Shown here one piece after another: positions 1 through 5,557 of a stretch of DNA of 6,126 bases. A program made the translations under genes and the position numbers. The notes below the pieces were generated by a model. That model had not been told where the DNA came from. It made no database searches and worked only from the letters and a program-made list of their open reading frames with translations. The stretch comes from CAZEPJ01 sp964514105 (GTDB lineage Bacteria; Desulfobacterota; Desulfocorpusculales; Desulfocorpusculum), in the NCBI GenBank assembly GCA_964514105.1, contig CAZEPJ010000108.1, positions 1 through 6,126 on the forward strand, read 5' to 3'. Every line of letters begins with the position of its first letter. The first letter of the stretch is position 1.

Positions 1-122
1 GTGGAACTCTATGGGAGGCAGGTTCACATGTCAATCCCGAGGACGCGCGCCCTTTTGTCCACAGCGCGCGCCGGGTCACTTCTGCTGCGGGATGGTGGCG
101 GTATCAAAGGGCCCGCCCATTC

Positions 123-131
123 TGATATACT
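123..131 (+). promoter_or_regulatory. Extended -10 promoter for the caspase lipoprotein gene
   Basis: The sequence TGATATACT fits an extended -10 element (TGn followed by TATACT, five of six matches to TATAAT). A -35 box is weak: TATCAA at 102-107 would give an 18-bp spacer. The predicted transcript would start near 138 and leave a leader of about 55 bases before the ATG at 193. The element lies inside the longer reading frame that begins at position 1, so it argues against that upstream start. Confidence 0.5.
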
Positions 132-180
132 CTGCCCGATTGGGGCGTGGCCGTCGTCGGAGCGGTCTCCCCGTTACGTC

Positions 181-186
181 AGGAGG
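181..186 (+). promoter_or_regulatory. Ribosome binding site that fixes the start of the caspase gene
   Basis: A perfect AGGAGG lies six bases before the ATG at 193. The protein from that ATG begins with a lipoprotein signal peptide, whereas a GTG start at position 1 would add 64 residues without recognisable character. This site therefore decides the start. Confidence 0.8.
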
Positions 187-192
187 GTTCCC

Positions 193-1839
193 ATGAGACG
201 CCACTTTTTTTTCATCTCCATCTGGGTGGTGGGATTGTGGGGCTGCCCAGGAATACAGTACACCGAGACAGTGACCCCGGTCTCGCTGAGCCCGGACAAG
301 ATCAAGGTCGAGGCCAGGGTGCTGGCCAAGGCGGAGGACTGGAAGAATTCGAGCGTCATCGTCGAGAAGGGGAAGAGATACACAATCCAGGCCAGGGGGA
401 AATGGCGGACGGGAGGGACCTGCAACTGGACCGGCCCGGACGGCGTCGGTCTGTATGGACCGCTGTGCTGGGATCTGGGGGGACAGATCGTCAGGGGATG
501 GAGCCATGCGGCGCTCATTGGGAGAATCGGCGAATCGGGAGCGCCTTTCGCGGTGGGCGATTCCCTGGACCTTTCCCCGGAAGAAAGCGGCACTCTGTAC
601 CTCAGGATCAACGAGAAGCAGGGCTTCCTGGGAGACAATGAGGGGCACGTGGACGTGACGGTGCTCGCGGGATGGGAGCCGGGGATCGGGGCCACGCCCA
701 AGCGCCTGGCCGTCACCATCAAGTACCCCCCCGACGCCTCGGTCCTGGACAGGGAGGAGATCTCATTCATCTGCACCGTCGAGTCGGAGCATCCCATCTC
801 GGAGCTTCGCATCACCATCAACGGCAAGCCGCTCCCCCCCTCCAGGGGGACCTCATCGGCCGACGTCAAGGGGCGCAGGAGCGTGCCCATCGAGACCAGC
901 CTGCCGCTGGAGGCAGGGCAGAACGTCATTGCGGTGAGCGCCAGCGACGAGGCGGGAAACACGGAGCAGAAGATCGTCACGGTCAAGCGGGAGGCGGGGT
1001 CCCAGACCGCCGCCGCGCCGGCGCCGGTAGCCCCCAAGCCAACAAAGGCCGAGGGGATCCGCGGCCAGCGCTGGGCGGTCGTGGTGGGGATCTCCCGTTA
1101 CCAGAACGCCCACGACATCCCCAACCTGCGGTACGCGGACCGAGACGCCAGCGCCATGTACGAGTTCCTCCGAAGCCCCCAGGGCGGCGGCTATCCCGAG
1201 AGCCACGTCAAGCTGCTCCTCAACGAGAACGCCACGTACCTGGCGCTTCGGGATGCCCTCTTCACGTTCCTGCAGCGGGCCATTGCGGAAGACTTGGTGA
1301 TTGTCTACATATCCGGGCATGGGGCGCCCGACCCCAAGAACCAGAAAAACCTCTATTTCCTGGCCTATGACACGGACGTCTCACGGATGGCCTCCACGGC
1401 CTTTCCCATGTGGGATCTGGAGACAGCCGTGCAAAGGCAGATCGCCGCCCAGAAGGTGGTGATCATTACGGACACCTGCCATTCCGGCGCCGTGGGAGGA
1501 GGCATCGGCACCCGGGCTTTGGATTCCAGGGACAACCTGATCAACAAGTATCTCCTCGGCATCGCCCAGGCCAAGCGGGGCGTCGCCGTGTTAACGGCCA
1601 GCGAGGCCGGTGAGCGGTCCCTGGAGTCCGAGAACTGGGGAGGCGGCCATGGGGTCTTCACCCACTACCTGCTCAAGGGCCTGAGGGGCGAGGCGGATCA
1701 CAATGGCGACGGGGTCGTCTCCCTGGGCGAGGTCATGGACTACACCTCAGAGAACGTGCGGCGCGACACCAACAGCCAGCAGCACCCGGACACGGCCGGC
1801 ATGTTCGATCGGAACCTGCCCATGGCCGTCTTGAAGTGA
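193..1839 (+). CDS. Caspase-family (peptidase C14) lipoprotein with LecA-like, Ig-like and EF-hand elements
   Basis: The product is 548 residues. Residues 1-18 form a lipoprotein signal peptide with lipobox LWGC, lipidated at Cys18, so the protein should sit on an envelope membrane facing the periplasm or outside. Residues about 39-158 resemble the PA-IL/LecA calcium-dependent galactose lectin, including HAAL, IGESG and a loop INEKQGFLGDNEGH. Residues about 171-268 look like a bacterial Ig-like domain ending SASDEAGNTEQ. An Ala/Pro-rich linker (269-290) leads to a caspase-like domain from Arg293. Its opening strand is RWAVVVGIS, the catalytic His376 is in ISGHGAP and Cys429 is in TDTCHSGA; the 53-residue spacing is normal for the fold. 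Residues 502-513 (DHNGDGVVSLGE) are a textbook EF-hand loop near the C-terminus. Caspase-like proteases of bacteria usually cleave after Arg or Lys and are often calcium-activated; the substrate here is unknown. It appears monocistronic. The catalytic family call is firm, the lectin call is good, and the sugar specificity is unknown. Confidence 0.9.
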   Translation: MRRHFFFISIWVVGLWGCPGIQYTETVTPVSLSPDKIKVEARVLAKAEDWKNSSVIVEKGKRYTIQARGKWRTGGTCNWTGPDGVGLYGPLCWDLGGQIVRGWSHAALIGRIGESGAPFAVGDSLDLSPEESGTLYLRINEKQGFLGDNEGHVDVTVLAGWEPGIGATPKRLAVTIKYPPDASVLDREEISFICTVESEHPISELRITINGKPLPPSRGTSSADVKGRRSVPIETSLPLEAGQNVIAVSASDEAGNTEQKIVTVKREAGSQTAAAPAPVAPKPTKAEGIRGQRWAVVVGISRYQNAHDIPNLRYADRDASAMYEFLRSPQGGGYPESHVKLLLNENATYLALRDALFTFLQRAIAEDLVIVYISGHGAPDPKNQKNLYFLAYDTDVSRMASTAFPMWDLETAVQRQIAAQKVVIITDTCHSGAVGGGIGTRALDSRDNLINKYLLGIAQAKRGVAVLTASEAGERSLESENWGGGHGVFTHYLLKGLRGEADHNGDGVVSLGEVMDYTSENVRRDTNSQQHPDTAGMFDRNLPMAVLK

Positions 1840-1906
1840 CCTTCCCGCGCCCGGGCCATGCAGGGGCGCTGTCGTGTCCTGTCGTGGCCCCCCAAGCCGC
1901 CTCTCG

Positions 1907-1918
1907 CCCCCCCCCCCC
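1907..1918. repeat. Homopolymer run of 12 C
   Basis: Twelve consecutive cytosines lie in the 221-base gap between the caspase gene and the Hsp20 gene, just upstream of the candidate hsp20 promoter. Such a tract is prone to slippage and to sequencing error. It is the only long homopolymer in the window. The next longest C run I noted is 8, at 2866-2873 inside the hydrolase gene. Confidence 0.8.
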
Positions 1919-1928
1919 GCACTTGGCC

Positions 1929-1956
1929 TTGACTTCCATGACGCCGGATCTAGGCT
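1929..1956 (+). promoter_or_regulatory. Candidate promoter of the Hsp20 gene
   Basis: A -35 box TTGACT (1929-1934) is followed after 16 bases by TAGGCT (1951-1956), which matches the -10 consensus only at T1, A2 and T6. The -35 context CTTGACTTCC resembles CTTGACTCCC at the hydrolase promoter in this window. The transcript would begin near 1963 and carry a leader of about 98 bases. A heat-shock sigma factor could also read a CTTGA-type -35 box, but I do not see its C-rich -10. Confidence 0.4.
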
Positions 1957-2009
1957 GAAGTGGGAAAGCGAGCGCGTCGGATGAGGAGTGGATTACACGG
2001 CGAGAGGCA

Positions 2010-2051
2010 TCCCGGGGAAGCGAGGCCTCCCGGGAGGGGAGCAAAGGGGGG
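2010..2051 (+). promoter_or_regulatory. Palindromic 5' leader able to cover the hsp20 ribosome binding site
   Basis: The leader holds a perfect 12-base palindrome, CCTCCCGGGAGG (2026-2037), and a CCCGGG pair at 2011-2016 and 2029-2034. CCTCCC at 2026-2031 can also pair with GGGGGG at 2046-2051, the purine tract that serves as ribosome binding site, across a 14-base loop with one G-U pair. Small heat-shock genes are commonly controlled by RNA thermometers that hide the ribosome binding site in this manner. That function here is inferred from base pairing only; the motif does not match ROSE or fourU closely. Confidence 0.3.
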
Positions 2052-2060
2052 TGAGTTGCC

Positions 2061-2363
2061 ATGGCGGAGAAATCCAAACGGGTCATGATGCCCATGACCA
2101 ATATCCTGCACGATGAAGATGACTCGGGCTTCCGCATCGAGGTGGATCTGGTGGGCGCCCACAAGGACAGCGTGGAACTGGATATGGGAAGCGGAGGCTT
2201 CTGCGTGCGCGCCGAGGGCGATGAGATCCGATACGAGAACTGCTTCATGCTGGCCCACGAGGTCAAGCCCGATGAGGCCCGGGCCAAGTTCGAGTCGGGG
2301 CTCCTGACCATCCAGGTGCCCTTCCGCAGCGCTGTGCGGGGCCATCGGGTAGCGGTTCACTGA
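2061..2363 (+). CDS. Hsp20/alpha-crystallin small heat-shock protein, short form
   Basis: The product is a 100-residue ATP-independent holdase chaperone that would bind unfolding proteins in the cytoplasm. Almost the whole protein is an alpha-crystallin domain. FRIEVDLVGAHKDSVEL (24-40) is the opening strand pair, YENCFMLAHEV (58-68) the middle, and the signature GLLTIQVPF runs from 80 to 88. The C-terminus RVAVH offers VAV at 97-99 in the place of the usual I-x-I/V anchoring motif. The N-terminal arm is only about 20 residues, shorter than in typical family members of 140-160 residues, so large oligomers may be limited. The start follows a purine-rich tract (2043-2055). The gene stands alone, with a promoter candidate upstream and a terminator 25 bases downstream. 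Confidence 0.88.
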   Translation: MAEKSKRVMMPMTNILHDEDDSGFRIEVDLVGAHKDSVELDMGSGGFCVRAEGDEIRYENCFMLAHEVKPDEARAKFESGLLTIQVPFRSAVRGHRVAVH

Positions 2364-2388
2364 GGACGATGCATATCTAGGCGATATC

Positions 2389-2417
2389 AGGCCGGGCTCA
2401 GCCCGGCCTTCCCTTTT
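2389..2417 (+). terminator. Intrinsic terminator of the Hsp20 gene
   Basis: A perfect 9-bp stem, AGGCCGGGC (2389-2397) with GCCCGGCCT (2401-2409), closes on the three-base loop TCA. It is followed by TTCCCTTTT. It lies 25 bases after the hsp20 stop codon and separates this gene from the convergent hydrolase gene. Read on the minus strand the hairpin lacks a T tract, so it is probably one-directional. Confidence 0.85.
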
Positions 2418-2505
2418 CAGGATGCCCCTCGGGGGCGTTGGATTGGAGTGAAGACGACGGGGGGATGGACGCCCATCGACCCGAACTGGTCATCGAGGCG
2501 CCGGG

Positions 2506-3381
2506 CTATCCCTTCAGGTACTTGTTGAACCAGGTCGTGCAGCGCGCCCAGGCGTCCTTAGCCGCGTCTTCCCGGTAGCTGGGTCGATAGTCCGCGAAGA
2601 AGGCGTGGGGCGCCTCCGGGTACAGCACGAACTTTGCGGTCGTGCCCGCCGCGTGGAGGGCCGCCTCCATCTCCCGCACGTCGGCCACGGGGATGCCCTG
2701 GTCCGCCTCTCCGTACAGGCCCAGCACCGGGGCGCTGATCTGCGCGGCCACCTCCAGCGGCCCCGCCGTGCGCACGCCCGGGGTCTTGGCCGGCTTGATC
2801 TGGCCGTACCAGGGCACGGCGGCCTTGACCGCACGGCTGTGGGCGGCGAAAAGGAGCGTGTACATCCCCCCCCGACAAAAGCCGGTCACCCCCAGACGGT
2901 CTGCTTGGGCCGCCGGATGTCCTTGGGCGTAAGCGGCCAGTGCGTCCAAGTCTGCCATGACCCGGGCGTCCGGGACCGGGTCCACCACCTTGCGCACGGC
3001 CGCGATGTCCGCAAGCTGCAGGACGCCCCCCTCCCGGGCGTACGGCTCGAAGGTCATGGCCAGAAAGCCCTCCTTGGCGAAGCGGCGGGCCACGTCCTTG
3101 ATATGCTCGTGCAAGCCGAAGATCTCCGGGATGACGATGACCACAGGACATCTCCCCGCAGCCGAAGGCCTCGCCTCGTACGTGGGCACCTGAAATCCCC
3201 CCGAGTTCACCGTGCCTTCCGAAGCCACGAGGCCCTCTTGGGGTGTGCGGATGATCTCGCCCTCCACGGCGCTCGATGCCGCGGCGAAGCCTGCCACCGC
3301 GGCCCCGGCGGCGCTCATCCTGGCCATGAACTGACGGCGCGACATGCCGGCATACGCATTGGACAGCCAGTCCTCGACCAT
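2506..3381 (-). CDS. Tat-exported dienelactone-hydrolase-family protein
   Basis: The product is a 291-residue alpha/beta hydrolase of the dienelactone hydrolase family, which hydrolyses lactone or ester bonds, classically in chloroaromatic degradation. A twin-arginine signal, SRRQFM (14-19), is followed by an Ala-rich hydrophobic stretch to about residue 38, so the enzyme should be folded in the cytoplasm and exported to the periplasm. The core begins near residue 52. PEIFGLHEH (85-93) is the conserved strand-loop with Glu86; the nucleophile is Cys169 in GFCRGG; Asp227 is in GEADQG; His259 is in PEAPHAFF. All members of the Cys-Asp-His triad are present. It is longer than classical cytoplasmic members (about 236 residues) because of the leader. 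The ATG at 3381 is preceded by AGGAGG (3390-3395 in complement) at an 8-base spacing, supporting it over Met13. The physiological substrate cannot be read from the sequence. Confidence 0.9.
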   Translation of the reverse strand: MVEDWLSNAYAGMSRRQFMARMSAAGAAVAGFAAASSAVEGEIIRTPQEGLVASEGTVNSGGFQVPTYEARPSAAGRCPVVIVIPEIFGLHEHIKDVARRFAKEGFLAMTFEPYAREGGVLQLADIAAVRKVVDPVPDARVMADLDALAAYAQGHPAAQADRLGVTGFCRGGMYTLLFAAHSRAVKAAVPWYGQIKPAKTPGVRTAGPLEVAAQISAPVLGLYGEADQGIPVADVREMEAALHAAGTTAKFVLYPEAPHAFFADYRPSYREDAAKDAWARCTTWFNKYLKG

Positions 3382-3389
3382 GAACGTCT

Positions 3390-3395
3390 CCTCCT
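3390..3395 (-). promoter_or_regulatory. Ribosome binding site of the dienelactone hydrolase gene
   Basis: On the minus strand a perfect AGGAGG lies eight bases before the ATG at 3381. It supports this start, which leaves 12 residues ahead of Met13 and the twin-arginine motif, over an internal start at Met13. Confidence 0.75.
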
Positions 3396-3543
3396 CTGCA
3401 ACTGGCTCACCGGAAGAAAACCCATCGGCTTCGAGACGCCCCAGGCAGGATGCGCCTCGCTGGGGGCCCCAACCCCTTGTGGCCCCGGCCTACACATGGG
3501 TCTGGACGGCCTGCACATCGTGGCCGTAAGGTGCCTGACTTCC

Positions 3544-3572
3544 AATCTATCGGCGCCATTCGAGGGAGTCAA
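3544..3572 (-). promoter_or_regulatory. Sigma-70-type promoter of the dienelactone hydrolase gene
   Basis: On the minus strand TTGACT (3572-3567) and TAGATT (3549-3544) are separated by exactly 17 bases; five of six and four of six positions match consensus. The predicted transcript starts near 3537 and carries a leader of about 155 bases to the ATG at 3381. I see no open gene and no clear operator in that leader. The -35 box lies within 10 bases of the first recognisable codon of the divergent hydrolase remnant. Confidence 0.55.
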
Positions 3573-3580
3573 GCGCGGTC

Positions 3581-3890
3581 ATGGATGTCGTACGGTCGCG
3601 GTTTCCCCGGGCGCGACTGACCATGGTGGTCCACCGTCTCGGCGGACAGATGAGCATGCGTTACATGAGCGCCAACCCAGGGCTCGTGAGCGCGCTCGTC
3701 CTGGCGGCCTGCCCCTCGTTTTGTTTCAGGGGATGGTCTTTTCCCTGGAACGTCTGGATCCTGTGCATGACGCGGGCCTTCCGGGGCATCTCATTTCTCA
3801 TGGGCCGTTTCCCCGGCAAGAAGATGGAACCTGCAGGGACCGAAGCCCGCACCACCCGGACAGGCCGGTATGAGCCCATCCACGGCACGG
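3581..3890 (+). pseudogene. Remnant of an alpha/beta hydrolase, 5'-truncated and lacking its nucleophile
   Basis: The reading frame carries a recognisable piece of an alpha/beta hydrolase. RFPRARLTMVVHRLGGQMS at 3602-3658 corresponds to the nucleophile elbow, normally V-G-H-S-L-G-G; here the Gly is Val and the Ser is Arg (codon CGT, 3635-3637), so catalysis is lost. It continues with helix-like MRYMSANPGLVSALVLAACP and a lid-like stretch containing GRFPGKK. The segment AGTEARTTRTGRYEPIHG resembles the end of the lid in COG4757-type hydrolases, apparently with a few residues missing between ARTT and RTGRY. The first half of the enzyme (oxyanion strand, about 80-100 residues) and the C-terminal part with Asp and His are absent. 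The frame stays open to 4024, but the residues after about 3890 lose any likeness. There is no ribosome binding site before the ATG at 3581. The family assignment rests on remembered motifs and is moderately sure. Confidence 0.6.
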
Positions 3891-4287
3891 TCCCCTGCGA
3901 GACCCTGCGCCACCGACCACCATGGACAGAGAAAGGGCAATGCCGACCGGAGACCCCAACCCGCACACCACGCCCGCGAACAGATGCAACTGCCAGACGC
4001 GCTCCACCAGCGAGCACACAGTGAAGCTCAGGCCCAGCGTGTTGGGCCGCGGCGGCCATCACCGGCCTGAAGCCGTACCGATCCGCCAGCCAGCCCGCCA
4101 CCGGCACCGTGGCCGCATAGGTCAGCCCTCCAGCCAGGGTCACCCCGGAGAGCACGGCCCGGCTCCAGCCCAACTCGGCCATGATCGGCAGGAAGAACAC
4201 CCCGAGGCGGTAGAAGACCCCCACGGTGGCGGCCGTGATGACGAATGCGGCCGCCACCGCCCACCAGCCGAAGAAGACCCCCTCCAT
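3860..4287 (-). pseudogene. Frameshifted, truncated MFS transporter (oxalate/formate-antiporter-like)
   Basis: From the ATG at 4287 the minus strand encodes a typical MFS start: GVFFGWWAVAAAFVI as membrane segment 1, FFLPIMAELGWSRAVLSG as the first loop, segment 2, and motif A as GWLADRYGFRPVM (residues 65-77). Near 4040-4055 the frame breaks. The homology continues in another frame as NTLGLSFTVCSLVERVWQL and LFAGVVCGLGSPVGIALSL, segments 3 and 4. Around 3920 and 3890 further frame changes seem needed to follow pieces such as SRRG and GWAHTGLS. After about 3860 likeness ends, so only about 140 of some 400 residues remain. Members of this family carry small carboxylates or related anions. No ribosome binding site stands out before 4287. 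The end is approximate, because the same bases in 3860-3890 also resemble the opposing hydrolase remnant; one of the two resemblances is probably chance. Confidence 0.72.
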
Positions 4288-4517
4288 CTTGGAAGCGGGC
4301 AGGATTCACCTGCTCTGCGCCCCTGGCTTCCTGTTCTTCCAGGGAGACTTCACACCCGCTGGTCTTGGGGTCTGTTGCGGGAGGAAAGGACACGCTGTCG
4401 AGCCGTCCGGGAAGGCTGGCTTCGAGGTCCGCGGCACGGCCGGAAAAGGACATCCCCGCATCGGCTGTGAGATCATGGAGATCGGCCGCTTCCCACAGCG
4501 TCCTTGGGTTCAGGCAA

Positions 4518-4552
4518 GGAGGGAAGGGCAAAGACCGCCGCCCTTCCCCTCC
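4518..4552 (-). terminator. Stem-loop terminator of the secreted-protein gene
   Basis: On the minus strand GGAGGGGAAGGGC (4552-4540) pairs with GCCCTTCCCTCC (4529-4518) in a 12-bp stem with one bulged G and a 10-base loop. It starts 15 bases after the stop codon at 4568. The T tract after the stem is poor, so termination may be partial or need Rho, or the hairpin may simply protect the 3' end of the transcript. Confidence 0.55.
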
Positions 4553-4567
4553 GTGCCCCTCGTTGAA

Positions 4568-5557
4568 TCACGGCACCGTCGAGTCGTACAGCGCCCCGCC
4601 GTCAACGGAATTGTTCCACCAGTTCTTGCCCTTGCTCTTGGGCACGGCCACCAAGACCTCCCCCGTGCAACTGGCGCCGCCCGGATCAGCGGCCGTGAAC
4701 CCGATGTGGTACACGCGTCCGTCCGCTCCCCCGTCTCGCTCGGCGCGGACCTGAGCCGTGGAACTGCCCACGCCCCGCCCGTCCGGGGTCGTGTTGCCGT
4801 CTCCGGTCCCGTCCACGGGTTCATCCTGGAAGATGCTGTGGATGGTGATGGTGACCGTGTCACCGTCGGGGTCGGTAACCCCGACGACGTTGACGTTCCT
4901 GAACTTGTGGTTGGGCGGCCACAGCTTGGCCGCGCTGGGGGCCGCCAGCGAGCAGTCGGGCGGCTGGTTCACAGGGGCTAGGGAGCCAGCGGCGATCTGG
5001 AGGGAAAACGAATCCGCCGCAGTCCCGAGGACCAGCGTTCCCGTCAGGGTGAACCCGTTCGTGAAGTCCTCCCCGGTCACCAGCTTGTCGAAAACCGCGG
5101 GAGGGCCGCTTGAACTTCCCAAACTGAACGGCGCGAATGAGGGGCAAACGTCCAGCGTCTCAACCGTGAAGTCCGCCTTGTTCTGGCCCCCGGCCGTGAT
5201 CTTCAGCTGCATGAAGTCCAGGGTGCCCGCCACACCCGCTTCCCATGCGTAGACCACCACGGTGGGGACCCCGGTTCCGGGGTCGATGACCGTGGTCAGG
5301 GTGGCCGGGCTCGTGGCGCGGTTGTACGTGAGTTGGATGCTGTTGCTGGTTCCCCAGGCCACGGTTGCCGGTGGAATGGCCGGAGGAAGCCATGGCCCCA
5401 GGGAGACCGCGACATCGGATGAGTAGACAGCCCCCAGAAGGCGGCTCGCACCCGCCGGGATATCTCCGTCTGCGACCGTGCACTGGGCGGACGCCAGGCC
5501 CCCCGCGGCCAGAAACGCGACCACCGCCCACACCGCGAGAAAGATCCTCTTTTTCAT
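4568..5557 (-). CDS. Secreted protein with an LWPPNHK-type extracellular module
   Basis: The product is 329 residues. Residues 1-24 are a Sec signal peptide (MKKR, hydrophobic core, LASA) with cleavage expected before Gln25. Residues about 25-200 are rich in Thr, Ser, Gly and Val, suggest beta strands and are not recognised. Residues about 203-308 are a beta-sandwich-like module seen in many secreted and cell-surface proteins. It shows PPDCSL, then KLWPPNHK (211-218), TDPDGDTVTITI, a Gly/Asp-rich loop DGTGDGNTTPDGRG, RAERDG, RVYHIGF (from about 281) and a closing strand GEVLVAVP. The Asp-rich loops may bind calcium. The last 20 residues are polar with no membrane anchor or sorting tail, so the protein is probably released. 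The start at 5557 rather than 5596 is chosen because GGGGAGGG (5563-5570 in complement) sits just before it and the signal peptide then begins with MKKR. No enzymatic motif is visible; it may be an adhesin or matrix component. Confidence 0.75.
   Translation of the reverse strand: MKKRIFLAVWAVVAFLAAGGLASAQCTVADGDIPAGASRLLGAVYSSDVAVSLGPWLPPAIPPATVAWGTSNSIQLTYNRATSPATLTTVIDPGTGVPTVVVYAWEAGVAGTLDFMQLKITAGGQNKADFTVETLDVCPSFAPFSLGSSSGPPAVFDKLVTGEDFTNGFTLTGTLVLGTAADSFSLQIAAGSLAPVNQPPDCSLAAPSAAKLWPPNHKFRNVNVVGVTDPDGDTVTITIHSIFQDEPVDGTGDGNTTPDGRGVGSSTAQVRAERDGGADGRVYHIGFTAADPGGASCTGEVLVAVPKSKGKNWWNNSVDGGALYDSTVP

Noticed and set aside
1..192. Extension of the caspase frame to a GTG at position 1 (64 extra residues)
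   Set aside because: No ribosome binding site is visible before it, a good -10 element lies inside it, and the ATG at 193 has a perfect AGGAGG and begins a lipoprotein signal peptide.
174..1037. Long open frame on the minus strand opposite the caspase gene
   Set aside because: Shadow of the real gene; no domain, signal peptide or ribosome binding site supports it.
1863..1893. GGGG...CCCC pairing after the caspase gene as its terminator
   Set aside because: Only about five base pairs with a loop of about 20 bases and no T tract follow; too weak to call.
2605..3873. Long open frame on the plus strand (422 codons)
   Set aside because: It is antisense to the well-supported dienelactone hydrolase gene, is rich in Arg, Gly and His as expected of GC-rich shadow frames, and matches no family.
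3661..4287. Reading the 208-codon minus frame as an intact small membrane protein
   Set aside because: Only the first 80 residues resemble a transporter; the rest is polar Arg-rich sequence, while the transporter likeness continues in another frame.
4226..4981. Plus-strand open frame across the MFS start and the secreted-protein gene
   Set aside because: It runs antisense to two recognisable genes and has a low-complexity Arg/Pro/Gly composition.
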